Shown: positions 51,656-61,260, numbered from the stretch's first letter. The stretch is 64,000 nucleotides of DNA from an uncultured Eubacterium sp. (GCF_934561735.1 NZ_CAKTGT010000004.1:1-64000), one strand, 5' to 3'. Notes: generated by a model from the sequence alone, not told the origin. Numbers and translations: made by a program.

Positions 51656-52873
51656 ATGGATAAAAAATTAAAAATTGCAGTGGCAGGCACCGGATATGTA
51701 GGGCTTTCCATCGCAACTCTTCTCAGTCAACATCACGAAGTGTGGGCTGTTGACATTATCGAAGAAAAAGTTAATTTGATAAACAGCAAAAAATCACCTA
51801 TACAAGATGAATATATAGAAAAATATCTTGCCGAAAAAGAACTTAGCTTAACGGCAACGACAAATCAGGAGCAGGCATACACAAATGCCGATTTTGTTGT
51901 AATTGCAACGCCGACAAATTACGACAGCGAAAAGAACTATTTTGACACTTCGGCTGTTGAAGCGGCTGTTGAAAGTGCAATGAAATATTCGCCCGATGCG
52001 GTAATTATTATAAAAAGCACAATTCCTGTTGGTTATACAGAAAGAATAAGATGCAAGTACAACAACGAAAACATCATATTCAGCCCTGAATTTTTAAGAG
52101 AATCAAAGGCTTTATATGACAATTTGTATCCGTCAAGAATAATTGTGGGCACAGACCTTGAAAACAAGGAACTGACACAAAAAGCAAACGAATTTGCCGC
52201 TTTGTTACAGGAGGGAGCAATAAAAGAAAACATCCCTACCTTGATTATCGGCTACACAGAAGCAGAAGCGGTTAAACTTTTTGCGAATACATATTTAGCT
52301 CTCAGAGTTTCGTACTTTAACGAACTTGACACATATGCCGAAATTAAGGGACTTAACACGCAGGAAATCATCAAAGGCGTATGCCTTGATGACAGAATCG
52401 GCGACCATTACAACAATCCGTCATTCGGCTATGGCGGATACTGTTTGCCTAAAGACAGCAAGCAGTTGCTTGCCAATTACAAAGATGTGCCGCAAAATCT
52501 TATAAAGGCGATCGTTGACAGCAATGACACAAGAAAAGATTTTATTGCAAATCAAGTGCTTGCGGCTGCCGGTTACTCAAAAGACAACGACAATGTTACA
52601 ATAGGTATTTATCGCCTGACGATGAAAACAAACAGCGACAACTTCCGCCAAAGCTCAATTCAAGGCGTTATGAAACGACTTATAAACGCAGGAGCAAATG
52701 TAATAATTTACGAGCCGACGCTCAAAGAAAAAACATTTTTTGACTTGAAAGTCGTTAACGATTTAAACGAATTCAAAAAGCAAAGCGACACCGTTTTGGC
52801 AAACAGATACGACAGTTGCCTTGACGACATAAAATCAAAAGTTTACACAAGAGATATATTTAAAAGAGATTAG
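51656..52873 (+). CDS. ugd: UDP-glucose 6-dehydrogenase-like nucleotide-sugar dehydrogenase
   Basis: 405 residues. Rossmann loop IAVAGTGYVGLS, KSTIPVGYTE, FSPEFLRESKALYD (typical EFL), and the catalytic cysteine C263 in GYGGYCLPKDSKQL. Oxidises UDP-glucose to UDP-glucuronate (or a related sugar), so the polymer probably contains a uronic acid. AAGGTG precedes the ATG. Confidence 0.92.
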   Translation: MDKKLKIAVAGTGYVGLSIATLLSQHHEVWAVDIIEEKVNLINSKKSPIQDEYIEKYLAEKELSLTATTNQEQAYTNADFVVIATPTNYDSEKNYFDTSAVEAAVESAMKYSPDAVIIIKSTIPVGYTERIRCKYNNENIIFSPEFLRESKALYDNLYPSRIIVGTDLENKELTQKANEFAALLQEGAIKENIPTLIIGYTEAEAVKLFANTYLALRVSYFNELDTYAEIKGLNTQEIIKGVCLDDRIGDHYNNPSFGYGGYCLPKDSKQLLANYKDVPQNLIKAIVDSNDTRKDFIANQVLAAAGYSKDNDNVTIGIYRLTMKTNSDNFRQSSIQGVMKRLINAGANVIIYEPTLKEKTFFDLKVVNDLNEFKKQSDTVLANRYDSCLDDIKSKVYTRDIFKRD

Positions 52874-52881
52874 GTGACGGT

Positions 52882-54039
52882 ATGAAAATACTGATTATTC
52901 GGTGTTTTCCGCAATATATGGAGGTTGAAAACGCCTCCTACAATATTCAGGAAATCGGTCTTGCACGGGCACTCGTAAAAAAAGGACATCAATGCGACAT
53001 TGTTTTTTGGACCGATAAGGAAGAAAAAGAAGTGCATATTGATGTTGACGGCAAAACCGATATTACCGTATTTTACAGACAATCAAAAGTATTTTTGAAA
53101 AACGCATTTTTTGATATTGACGATTTGATTAAAAAATACGACATTATCGAGCCGAGCGAATACAACCAACTTGCGGCTTGGAAATTATCAAAGAAATATC
53201 CCGACAAAACTGTTATTTACCACGGTCCGTACTATTGCGAGTTTAACAAAAGATACAACGCAATGTGCAAAGTGTTTGACAAAATCGTTTTGCCCGCATA
53301 CAAAAAAAACGGCACAACATTTTTGGTAAAAAGCGACCTTGCAAATAATTTTTTAACTTCCAAAGGTATAAAAAGTGAAAATGTCACTACCGTGGGAGTG
53401 GGTATTGACCTTGACGCATTTAAGCAAAGCGATATAAACGAAATTCCTGACGAAATTAAAGAAATTGAAAATATAAAGGCTGACATCAAGCTTCTTTACA
53501 TCGGCAAAATCGAGGAAAGACGAAATATTCCGTTTTTGTTTGATATTCTAAATGAACTTAAAAACAGAAATGTAAACGCCAAGCTTGTAATGATAGGAAA
53601 CGGCGACGAAGAATATTGCAAAAATTGTTTTGACTATGCAAAAAAATGCGGCGTTTTCGACAGCATTTACCATATAAAAAAGGCAGAGCAAAAATACTTG
53701 CAATACGCATACAAAAACACCGATATATTCCTTCTTCCGACAAGATACGAGATATTCGGTATGGTATTGTTGGAAGCAATGTACTTTGGCACACCTGCAA
53801 TAACAACAAAAAACGGCGGAAGCCAAATGTTGATTGAAAACGGCATTGACGGTCAAATTATTAACGAATTTGACGCAAAAATATGGTGCGACAAAATCAT
53901 TGAAACATCGCACAACTCAACCGAAATATCACAAAACGCCCATAAAAAGATTACCGAAAAATTTACATGGGATGTTTTGAGCGACAAATTCATAAGTACA
54001 TATGAAAAGAAGATAAACAATGAAAATTCTACTTGTTAA
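52882..54039 (+). CDS. glycosyltransferase family 4
   Basis: 385 residues. GT-B fold: N-terminal ENASYNIQEIGLARALVKKG and C-terminal LLYIGKIEERRNIPFLFDIL with LPTRYEIFGMVLLEAMYFGTP (EX7E). Acceptor and sugar unknown. Its end overlaps the next gene by 20 bases. Confidence 0.87.
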   Translation: MKILIIRCFPQYMEVENASYNIQEIGLARALVKKGHQCDIVFWTDKEEKEVHIDVDGKTDITVFYRQSKVFLKNAFFDIDDLIKKYDIIEPSEYNQLAAWKLSKKYPDKTVIYHGPYYCEFNKRYNAMCKVFDKIVLPAYKKNGTTFLVKSDLANNFLTSKGIKSENVTTVGVGIDLDAFKQSDINEIPDEIKEIENIKADIKLLYIGKIEERRNIPFLFDILNELKNRNVNAKLVMIGNGDEEYCKNCFDYAKKCGVFDSIYHIKKAEQKYLQYAYKNTDIFLLPTRYEIFGMVLLEAMYFGTPAITTKNGGSQMLIENGIDGQIINEFDAKIWCDKIIETSHNSTEISQNAHKKITEKFTWDVLSDKFISTYEKKINNENSTC

Positions 54040-55222
54040 CAAATTTCACTATCTGCGTGGCGGAAGTGAAAAATACTACTTTGAACTTGCAAATTTACTG
54101 AAAAGCAAAGGACACACGGTTGCCTTTTTTTCAATGAAACATCCGGAAAACATAACAACCGGCGACAAGGAATATTTTGTTGACGAAATTGATATGAACA
54201 CAGGCTCAAAGTTAAAAGCTTTTGATGTCATATATTCGGGCACAAATAAAAAGCTGATGACAAAAGCACTTGAAGAATTCAAGCCCGATATTGTACACAT
54301 CAACAATTTTCAGCGTCAGCTTTCGGCTTCAATCATAGATGCAATTAAGGAAAAAAACATTCCGATTGTTATGACGGCACACGATTTGAACCCTATTTGC
54401 CCGGCAAGCATTATGCTGTATGACGGTAAAATATGCGAGGATTGCCTCACCAAAGGCTACACCGAATGTATAAAGAAAAAGTGCATAAAAGACTCCACAC
54501 TCAAAAGCGTTTTGGGTTGTTTTGAAAAGAAATATTACGACGCTCACAAGATATTCAAGAAAATAGATTGTATTATCTCCCCGAGCGAATTCAGCAAAAA
54601 GCAATTTGAAAAAGGCAAACTTAATTGCAACGAAATAAAGGTTTTGCACAATTTTGTAAACGAAACCGAGCACAAAGATTATGTAACCGGAGATTACGCC
54701 TTTTATTTCGGCAGACTTTCAAAAGAAAAAGGAATCATAAATCTTATAAAAGCAATCAACCAAATTGACGATGCAAAACTCCTCATCGCAGGTGACGGAC
54801 CTGAAAGAGAAAATATCGAAAACTACATCAAAGAACACAATCTCGGTGAACAAATTACTCTTTTGGGCTACCAAAACCAAGATAACATCAGAGAATACAT
54901 AAGGAATTCGAGGTTTGTGGTTGTTCCATCAATTTGTTACGAAAACTGCCCTTATTCGATTTTGGAAACACTTGAGATAGGCAAGCCTGTTATCGGTAGC
55001 CGCATAGGCGGTATTCCGGAACTTATCAGCGATAATGTAAACGGTTATCTTTACGATTTTGACAGTGTATCTCAATTAAAGGACAAAATGCAGCAGCTTT
55101 TTGCCGATGATGAAAAAATCAAGGAATTTTCAAAAAATTCAAGAATACTCTTTGAAAAGAACTACTCTCCAAACGAATATTACAACAGTTTGATAAAAAT
55201 ATACGAGAGTTTAACAAAATAA
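54020..55222 (+). CDS. glycosyltransferase family 4
   Basis: 400 residues. KILLVNKFHYLRGGSEKYYF opening, TAHDLNPICP (often seen in mannosyl/galactosyl GT4s), AFYFGRLSKEKGIINLIKAI and ENCPYSILETLEIGKPVIG. Also carries a short cysteine cluster (CEDCLTKGYTECIKKKC, about residues 150-166), common in GT4 of this type. Starts within the previous gene. Confidence 0.87.
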   Translation: MKILLVNKFHYLRGGSEKYYFELANLLKSKGHTVAFFSMKHPENITTGDKEYFVDEIDMNTGSKLKAFDVIYSGTNKKLMTKALEEFKPDIVHINNFQRQLSASIIDAIKEKNIPIVMTAHDLNPICPASIMLYDGKICEDCLTKGYTECIKKKCIKDSTLKSVLGCFEKKYYDAHKIFKKIDCIISPSEFSKKQFEKGKLNCNEIKVLHNFVNETEHKDYVTGDYAFYFGRLSKEKGIINLIKAINQIDDAKLLIAGDGPERENIENYIKEHNLGEQITLLGYQNQDNIREYIRNSRFVVVPSICYENCPYSILETLEIGKPVIGSRIGGIPELISDNVNGYLYDFDSVSQLKDKMQQLFADDEKIKEFSKNSRILFEKNYSPNEYYNSLIKIYESLTK

Positions 55223-55238
55223 CAGGAAGACCAAAAGA

Positions 55239-56447
55239 ATGAAATTAAATGTACTCAAAGCTTGGTATGCTGCTGTAATGGCGTTTTTTATGTTCAGCGA
55301 GCGTATGTGGTTTTTAAGAGCTATTGACAAAATGCACATAAAGCATTACATACTGATTATAACAATATTTTTAAGCATCATTATACTTAACGGGAGAAAA
55401 ATCAAACAGATTAAAGAATTTTTCCCCATATTTATATCAACGGGGATATTATATATAATATCGCTGTATTTCCAATTAAAAGAAGGCAGATTTAAGCTTT
55501 ACTCTCTTGAAGAAGTATATTATCTTATAATTCCGCTTGTTTTTATAATTATCGTTTACAACAGTACACAAAGGAACTATATGGACGATTACATAAATAT
55601 GTTTTTTGCCATATGTATAGTATGCCTTATTATATCGTTTATAAGATCCGGAAAACTCAATGTTGCAAACTTTTTGTTGCTTTTCAACTTCAATACATTA
55701 TTTATTGAATCCGAGTCCCCTATTATGGAATCGGACTTGAGTAACTTCTTTACACTGTTCTACCTGTATTACTTTTATAAAAAAGATAAAATCAGGCGTA
55801 TTATTGCTCTGTTTTTCTGCTTTTTGGCATACAAAAGATTTGCCTTTTTGTATGTTTTGGTTGCCGCAGTTATACTCAGATTTGTCCAAAGGAACAAAAA
55901 AACTCCAAAAAGTTTGATGTATATTACAATGGCGGGCTTTATCATCGCTCCGTTTATCACATACTACATATGCGATGATACATTTGCAAGCTGGTTCTAT
56001 CAAAAAACGGGACTTGACTTCAACGAATTTACTCAAACGAGATTTGAAATCATCAATGCCGTTATTGACCAACACCTTATAAATTACGGCTTGGGTACCG
56101 TTTCGGCTTTCCTTGAGCGTCGCGGTGTAGGCGGTCAGTACAATATGCACAACGACATTTTGAGAATATATATGGAAACAACGATTGTAGGAACAGTATC
56201 GCTTACATATTCTTTCTTCACCGTATGCAAAAACAACATTTATCAATACATTATTATGCTGTTTATCTTCTGTGAGCTTTATGTAAACCACTACTTGGGC
56301 ACGGGTTCCGTTGCATTTTGGTTTGTAGCCTATTTGATGCTAGTACAACTCAATGTTTCGCAAAACGAATACAATCAAAGATTGGCAAAGCGTACGGAGG
56401 ACGAAATAAAATCTCAACTCAACCCTATTGTAAAAGAGAGCAACTGA
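55239..56447 (+). CDS. Wzy-like polysaccharide polymerase
   Basis: 402 residues, about ten membrane helices with a larger loop (about 240-320). No strong motif, as usual for Wzy; assigned by topology and by being the only membrane protein of this kind in a Wzx/Wzy cluster. The MHNDILRIYMETTIVG segment resembles the O-antigen ligase/polymerase loop. Links repeat units at the outer face of the membrane. Confidence 0.7.
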   Translation: MKLNVLKAWYAAVMAFFMFSERMWFLRAIDKMHIKHYILIITIFLSIIILNGRKIKQIKEFFPIFISTGILYIISLYFQLKEGRFKLYSLEEVYYLIIPLVFIIIVYNSTQRNYMDDYINMFFAICIVCLIISFIRSGKLNVANFLLLFNFNTLFIESESPIMESDLSNFFTLFYLYYFYKKDKIRRIIALFFCFLAYKRFAFLYVLVAAVILRFVQRNKKTPKSLMYITMAGFIIAPFITYYICDDTFASWFYQKTGLDFNEFTQTRFEIINAVIDQHLINYGLGTVSAFLERRGVGGQYNMHNDILRIYMETTIVGTVSLTYSFFTVCKNNIYQYIIMLFIFCELYVNHYLGTGSVAFWFVAYLMLVQLNVSQNEYNQRLAKRTEDEIKSQLNPIVKESN

Positions 56448-56448
56448 T

Positions 56449-57036
56449 ATGATAAAAAACAAAATATTTGATACCTACGACAAGCTCCGCAGAGTTTACA
56501 GGCAAATCAGAGTTATAACAATCCGAGACGGCTGGAAAAAAGCCGAATATCTAAAAAAACATCATATTTTTCACCATATAGGCGACAACTGCTTTTATTG
56601 CACAAACATTTTGCCGGCAGAACCGTTTTTGGTTTGTTTGCACAACAATGTTTCAATATCCGCAGGAGTAAGGCTGATTACACACAGTGCACTCAACGCA
56701 GTTCTCAACAACGAAGACAACTGCAAGGATTATTGTTGCAAGTATGACAAAGTTGAAATCAAAGACAATGTATATATCGGTGCCAACGCAGTTATCAATT
56801 ATGGGGTAACCATCAACGAAAACTGCATTGTTGCCGCAGGTGCGGTTGTTACAAAAGATGTTCCGGCAGGAAGCGTTGTGGGCGGAGTTCCGGCAAAAGT
56901 CATCGGCTCATACGATGATGTAAAGCACAGACTCAAAGAGGACTCAAAAGAGTTTTTGGAGCTTGAACCGCCGAGAACCGTTTTGAGAATGATAAAAATT
57001 CATCCTATAGAATTTGATATAGACAAAGAGAGTTAA
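56449..57036 (+). CDS. hexapeptide-repeat acetyltransferase
   Basis: 195 residues. Left-handed beta helix repeats (VEIKDNVYIGANAVINYGV, ENCIVAAGAVVTKDVPAGS, VVGGVPAKVIG) end the catalytic domain; the N-terminal 60 residues are basic and helical. Probably O- or N-acetylates a sugar of the repeat unit. Starts 2 bases after the polymerase gene. Confidence 0.85.
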   Translation: MIKNKIFDTYDKLRRVYRQIRVITIRDGWKKAEYLKKHHIFHHIGDNCFYCTNILPAEPFLVCLHNNVSISAGVRLITHSALNAVLNNEDNCKDYCCKYDKVEIKDNVYIGANAVINYGVTINENCIVAAGAVVTKDVPAGSVVGGVPAKVIGSYDDVKHRLKEDSKEFLELEPPRTVLRMIKIHPIEFDIDKES

Positions 57037-57038
57037 CT

Positions 57039-58484
57039 ATGAAACAAAGCGCAAAAAGCAACTATTTGTTTAATGTAAGCTATCAGGTTTTTGCATTGCT
57101 GGTGCCGCTTGTAACAACACCGTACATATCGCGTGTTTTGGGTGCCGACGGAATAGGAACCTACAGTTATACATATTCGATAGTCAGATACTTTTGGCTG
57201 TTGTCCGCTTTGGGAATAGCAACTTACGGCACAAAAGCCATAGGCATTTGGCAGGAATCAAAAGAAAAACGAAGCGAAATTTTTTGGGATATTTTTTCTT
57301 TAAAATTCATATTATCAACAGTAATGATTGCCGCATACTTTTTATATGTGGCATTTATTGCCAAAAACAAAAGCATAGCCGCAATTCAAAGCATTTACCT
57401 TTTCGGCGTGCTGTTTGATATTTCCTGGTTTTATCAGGGAATGGAAGATTTTAAAAAAATCAGCATACGAAATTTTATCACAAAAATATTGAGCGTAATA
57501 TTTATATTTGCGTTTGTAAAAGAAAAAAGCGACCTCCCCGTTTACATTATCGGTCATGCAGGATTTTTGCTTTTGGGCGTTATTATTATATGGTTTCCGC
57601 TTAAAAAATACATAAACAAACCTAACATAAAACATTTGAAGCCGTTTAAATGCTTTATGCCGTCGCTTATGCTGTTTATACCAAGCATAGCAACACAGAT
57701 ATTTGCAGTGCTTGACAAATCGATGATAGGCTGGCTGACAGGCTCAATGGAGCAAAACGGATACTATGAGCAAGCATTTAAAATTATTGATATGATAATG
57801 GTTATCGTAACAACGCTCAGCACGGTTATGATACCTAAAGTTTCAAGAGAATTTAAAAACGGCAACAAAGATATTGTTGTAAAATCTCTTGACACATCAT
57901 TTAAATTCATATTCTTTTTGAGCCTGCCTATGTGTTTGGGTGTAATAATAGTTTCGCCTATATTTGTGCCTTGGTTTTTTGGCAACGAGTTCACTCAAGC
58001 AACCTCAATTCTTCAAATACTCAGCGTTTTGTTTATATTTACGGGACTTAACAGCGTAACCGGCACGCAGTACCTGATTTCCACAAATCAAACAAACAAG
58101 CATATCATAATGCTTCTTATAGGCGGCGGCGTTAATGTTTTATGCAACTTTTTGCTTATTCCCAAAATCGCCGCAAATGGAGCCGCCATCGGTTCTTTGG
58201 TAGGTGAAATTGTTATTGCGATACTTGAAATAAGTTATTTGCAAATTACAAAGCAATACAAATTTACAAACATTATAAAAAGCTGCTACAAATTTGTCAT
58301 TGCGGTTTTGATAATGAGTGCCGTTGGGTTTGCAATAACAAAATTTATGCCGAGCACGGTTTTGACAATGATACTCACCGCGGTTATATGTGCCGCTATC
58401 TATGTATTTGCTTTGCTGTTGATGAAGGAAGAATTTGTTTTAAACGAAGCAAAAAATATAATCAAAAGGATAAAGAAACAATGA
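57039..58484 (+). CDS. Wzx-type polysaccharide flippase
   Basis: 481 residues, about 12-14 helices. Opening KSNYLFNVSYQVFALLVPLV then TPYISRVLGADGIGTYSYTYS is the typical Wzx/MATE-like MOP superfamily start; LTGSMEQNGYYEQAFKI follows. Moves lipid-linked repeat units across the membrane. Its stop overlaps the next gene start (ATGA). Confidence 0.93.
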   Translation: MKQSAKSNYLFNVSYQVFALLVPLVTTPYISRVLGADGIGTYSYTYSIVRYFWLLSALGIATYGTKAIGIWQESKEKRSEIFWDIFSLKFILSTVMIAAYFLYVAFIAKNKSIAAIQSIYLFGVLFDISWFYQGMEDFKKISIRNFITKILSVIFIFAFVKEKSDLPVYIIGHAGFLLLGVIIIWFPLKKYINKPNIKHLKPFKCFMPSLMLFIPSIATQIFAVLDKSMIGWLTGSMEQNGYYEQAFKIIDMIMVIVTTLSTVMIPKVSREFKNGNKDIVVKSLDTSFKFIFFLSLPMCLGVIIVSPIFVPWFFGNEFTQATSILQILSVLFIFTGLNSVTGTQYLISTNQTNKHIIMLLIGGGVNVLCNFLLIPKIAANGAAIGSLVGEIVIAILEISYLQITKQYKFTNIIKSCYKFVIAVLIMSAVGFAITKFMPSTVLTMILTAVICAAIYVFALLLMKEEFVLNEAKNIIKRIKKQ

Positions 58485-59461
58485 AAACTATTGCATATTT
58501 TATTCCGTATTTCGGCAAATTGCCCGAAAGTGTAAATATGTGGCTACTGTCGTGCAAAATGAATCCTACCGTTAATTGGGTTCTTGTTACCGATGATAAA
58601 ACACAATACAACTATCCGGATAATGTAAAAGTTGTATACTGTACCTATGAGGACTTCAAGAAGAAAATTCAGGATAACTACGACTTTACCGTAAACATTT
58701 ACAAACCGTGGAAACTGTGTGAATTTAAGCCTGCATACGGAGAAATTTTTGCCGACCTGCTTCAAGGATATGATTTTTGGGGGCAGTGCGATATGGACCT
58801 CATTTGGGGCGACATAAGGAAATTTGTCACCGATGATATGCTGGAAAAATATGACAAAATCGGCTTTCAAGGTCATTCGACCCTCTACAGAAACACCCCG
58901 GAAAACAACGCAAGATACAAAAGTGAAATTCCCGGACTTCTTTCATACAAAGAAGCATTTGCTTCCGACAGAGGTCATTGCTTTGACGAAGTGGCTATTA
59001 CGGAAATTTTTGACAAGCTCGGACTTAATCAATACACAGAAACAAACTTTGCCCACCTAAGTGCATTTTCAAACAGTTTTTACTTGGGTCACTTAGATAA
59101 AAGTGAGGACTACAAAAACAACCGTCAGGTTATAGTTTGGAAAAACGGCAAAATTTTCAGATATTACAATCATAACGGCAAAATGTATACCGATGACGAA
59201 TTTATGTACTTCCATACATTTATGCGTCCTATCAAATACAAAATCGACAAGTATGACGAAAACTGTGTTTATGTTGCATATCCGGATGTTATTAAACGAA
59301 TTGACGAAAAAGAACTTACATATGCCTTTGTCCAAAAGCACGGAACCTGCTCAATGCCGAAATTTTACATTCGCCTTGCTTGGAAAAACAGAAAAAAACT
59401 TACCGTAAAGAAAGTAATCAAAGGACTTAAACTCAAGCTTAAATGGAAAAAAAGCCAATAA
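58481..59461 (+). CDS. DUF6625-like putative glycosyltransferase
   Basis: 326 residues from ATG 58481, overlapping the flippase stop (an earlier frame start at 58388 lies inside the flippase). Motifs IAYFIPYFGKLP, YKPWKLCEFKPAYGEIF and WGQCDMDLIWGDI: the latter contains a DxD-like pair as in GT-A type glycosyltransferases. I recall this pattern as DUF6625. Last gene of the operon; a terminator follows within 6 bases. Likely adds a side sugar, but this is inference. Confidence 0.7.
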   Translation: MKTIAYFIPYFGKLPESVNMWLLSCKMNPTVNWVLVTDDKTQYNYPDNVKVVYCTYEDFKKKIQDNYDFTVNIYKPWKLCEFKPAYGEIFADLLQGYDFWGQCDMDLIWGDIRKFVTDDMLEKYDKIGFQGHSTLYRNTPENNARYKSEIPGLLSYKEAFASDRGHCFDEVAITEIFDKLGLNQYTETNFAHLSAFSNSFYLGHLDKSEDYKNNRQVIVWKNGKIFRYYNHNGKMYTDDEFMYFHTFMRPIKYKIDKYDENCVYVAYPDVIKRIDEKELTYAFVQKHGTCSMPKFYIRLAWKNRKKLTVKKVIKGLKLKLKWKKSQ

Positions 59462-59466
59462 AAAAA

Positions 59467-59503
59467 GCTCTCATCTTTAAAAACATTGATGAGAGCCTTT
59501 TTA
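59467..59503. terminator. bidirectional rho-independent terminator
   Basis: Nine-bp stem GCTCTCATC / GATGAGAGC (59467-59475, 59488-59496), 12-base loop, A run before and T run after; ends the exopolysaccharide operon and the convergent zinc-ribbon gene. Confidence 0.85.
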
Positions 59504-59506
59504 CTT

Positions 59507-60541
59507 TTACAGTCCGAAGAAATCCTCGGCATTTTTTACGCTGTTGTATTTGCGTGAAGTCAATTTGTTTTTGCCCTGACTTATTGTTTGCTTCTTTTTA
59601 TCAAGAGTAAGCTCGTCCGTTTCACCGTCAGAAGTACTTATTGCAAGCTTATTTCCGTCAATCTTAAACTCGCCCTTATTGGTTGATACTACCCAATCAT
59701 CTCCACCTGTTTTTGAATAATCGGTTGAGGTAAATGTACCGTCATCGTTAAACTTAAATGCCGAAATGCTGTAGTTGTCGGCATCATTGTACGGAGAAGT
59801 GTACCAGTAATTATCATAAATATAATCAACCGAACTTTGCTTTTCGGTTGTGGTTTCCTCCTGCTTAGCCGAAGTCGGCTCCTCGGTGGTGGTTTCATCA
59901 AGCGAATGGTCAAAAACTATGCTACTTGCATCAACTTTTGTACTGCCCGTGAAGTTAACCGTTTTATAATAAGTATATCTGTTGTCATCGTTATAATTTG
60001 AAAATGTCATTTCAAATGTATAGGTATAATTGCCTTTTTTCTTCAAATTAAGGCTGTCTGTATCAAAAAAGATACATCTGAAGGAATTGTCTACATTTTC
60101 GGTATAACTGTAATCAAACGATACAGGGTCATCTTTTTTTATGGTTTTTTCATCAACTACACCGTTATAAAGATTAACGCCGTGAATATACTGAATTGAC
60201 GACGAATCATCGATTGTAACATAAATTACCTGCTCGTCACCGTTAATCAAACCGTATCCCGAGTTAAACGACAGTTTAGGTTTATCGCTTGAATTATGCA
60301 TGCCGTAAAAAAAGAAATATGAAACAATGCAGGAGCCGATAATTACAGCAAGCGACAGAATAATCGCAAGTGCTTTTGTTAACGGTCTACGCCCTTTTCT
60401 TTTTGAAGAATACACATCCTGATAAACCTTATCCTGATTGGTAAGGAGAACATAATCGGAATTTTTATTGACTGTTGCGCCGCAATTTGGACAGATACTT
60501 GATTGCTTATCCACCTTTGCTCCGCAATTTTTACACTTCAT
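59507..60541 (-). CDS. zinc-ribbon membrane protein with extracellular domain
   Basis: 344 residues from ATG 60541 (AGGTGA seven bases upstream; a frame extension to 60613 has no ribosome site). N-terminal zinc ribbon C3, C6, C17, C20, a basic stretch, one membrane helix (about 55-80), an extracellular beta-rich part, a Thr/Glu-rich linker with TTTEEP and TTTEK, and a C-terminal lipocalin-like strand repeat (NDDGTFTSTDY, GEFKIDGNKLAIS). The zinc ribbon plus helix layout is common in Clostridia with unknown function. Confidence 0.75.
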   Translation of the reverse strand: MKCKNCGAKVDKQSSICPNCGATVNKNSDYVLLTNQDKVYQDVYSSKRKGRRPLTKALAIILSLAVIIGSCIVSYFFFYGMHNSSDKPKLSFNSGYGLINGDEQVIYVTIDDSSSIQYIHGVNLYNGVVDEKTIKKDDPVSFDYSYTENVDNSFRCIFFDTDSLNLKKKGNYTYTFEMTFSNYNDDNRYTYYKTVNFTGSTKVDASSIVFDHSLDETTTEEPTSAKQEETTTEKQSSVDYIYDNYWYTSPYNDADNYSISAFKFNDDGTFTSTDYSKTGGDDWVVSTNKGEFKIDGNKLAISTSDGETDELTLDKKKQTISQGKNKLTSRKYNSVKNAEDFFGL

Positions 60542-60572
60542 ATTTTCACCTACTATAATAATGTATAAAATA

Positions 60573-60601
60573 ACTATATCGGTTTTGATTTTATTTGTCA
60601 A
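60573..60601 (-). promoter_or_regulatory. promoter of the zinc-ribbon gene
   Basis: Minus strand TTGACA (60596-60601), 17 bases, TATAGT (60573-60578). Confidence 0.7.
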
Positions 60602-60630
60602 CAATACTTGCAAAAATATTCAAAAAATTA

Positions 60631-60659
60631 TTGACAAATATATTAGATTGATGTATTAT
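60631..60659 (+). promoter_or_regulatory. sigma-A promoter of the feo operon
   Basis: TTGACA, 17 bases, TATTAT. The first operator dyad begins 8 bases downstream, over the expected transcription start. Confidence 0.85.
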
Positions 60660-60666
60660 ATACACG

Positions 60667-60683
60667 GTTAGCAAGGTCTAACT
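60667..60683. promoter_or_regulatory. DtxR-like operator dyad 1 (feo)
   Basis: GTTAG-N6-CTAACT overlapping the predicted transcription start. The half-site matches metal-dependent DtxR/IdeR/MntR-type boxes (family knowledge). Confidence 0.65.
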
Positions 60684-60700
60684 AATATTTTTAGTATTTG

Positions 60701-60718
60701 AGTTAGTCTGAACTAACT
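60701..60718. promoter_or_regulatory. DtxR-like operator dyad 2 (feo)
   Basis: AGTTAG-TCTGAA-CTAACT, a perfect 6-bp dyad in the feo leader. Confidence 0.65.
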
Positions 60719-60735
60719 ATTTTTTAGGCATAAAG

Positions 60736-60752
60736 GTTAGCACGAACTAACT
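60736..60752. promoter_or_regulatory. DtxR-like operator dyad 3 (feo)
   Basis: GTTAG-CACGAA-CTAACT directly abutting the AAAGGAG ribosome site of the first feoA. Confidence 0.65.
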
Positions 60753-60767
60753 AAAGGAGATAATTTT

Positions 60768-60980
60768 ATGATGCCATTAAAACTTGCCGGCATTGGTGAA
60801 GAATTGACCATAGGCAGAATTGCGGGACTCCCTGCCGTTAAGGCACACCTTGCGGATCTCGGCTTTGTTGTGGGTGCAAATATTACCGTTATTTCAAGCG
60901 TTGACGGTAACTTGATTGTCAATGTAAAAGGCAGCAGAATTGCACTCGGCGAAGATATGGCAATGAAAATTTTTGTTTAA
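60768..60980 (+). CDS. feoA: FeoA-domain protein, first copy
   Basis: 70 residues. SH3-like FeoA: GIGEELTIGRIAGLPAVKAH, ADLGFVVGANITVIS and VNVKGSRIALGEDMAMKI. Small cytoplasmic partner of FeoB in Fe(II) uptake. AAAGGAG eight bases before ATG 60768; a second ATG follows directly. 25 bases before the second feoA. Confidence 0.93.
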   Translation: MMPLKLAGIGEELTIGRIAGLPAVKAHLADLGFVVGANITVISSVDGNLIVNVKGSRIALGEDMAMKIFV

Positions 60981-61005
60981 TATTTATTTATATAGGAGGA
61001 AAAAT

Positions 61006-61227
61006 ATGAAAACGCTCAAAGATGTAAAAATCGGCGAAACCGTAAAAGTTGTTCGTATTCACGGCGAAGGCGCACTTAAACGCAGAATTATGGATATGGG
61101 CATCACAAAAGGCGTAGAGGTTTATGTAAGAAAGGTTGCACCTCTCGGAGACCCTGTTGAGATTACCGTAAGAGATTACGAGCTTTCGCTCAGAAAAGCC
61201 GATGCAAAACTTATCGAAGTTGAATAA
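61006..61227 (+). CDS. feoA: FeoA-domain protein, second copy
   Basis: 73 residues from ATG 61006 (AGGAGG just upstream). KIGETVKVVRIHGEGALKRR, IMDMGITKGVEVYVRKVAP, DPVEITVRDYELSLRKADA: a classic FeoA, distinct in sequence from the first copy. Tandem FeoA genes before FeoB are known in Clostridia. Confidence 0.94.
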   Translation: MKTLKDVKIGETVKVVRIHGEGALKRRIMDMGITKGVEVYVRKVAPLGDPVEITVRDYELSLRKADAKLIEVE

Positions 61228-61242
61228 TTTTTTTAACATAAG

Positions 61243-61260
61243 AGTTAGTTGTAACTAACT
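61243..61260. promoter_or_regulatory. DtxR-like operator dyad 4, between feoA and feoB
   Basis: AGTTAG-TTGTAA-CTAACT, the same dyad as those upstream of feoA but inside the operon, 19 bases before the feoB start. Confidence 0.6.

Noticed and set aside
60660..60760. feo leader dyads as a CRISPR-like array or terminator series
   Set aside because: Only a 5-6 bp half-site is shared, the intervening bases differ in length and sequence, and no T tracts follow; operator sites explain them better.
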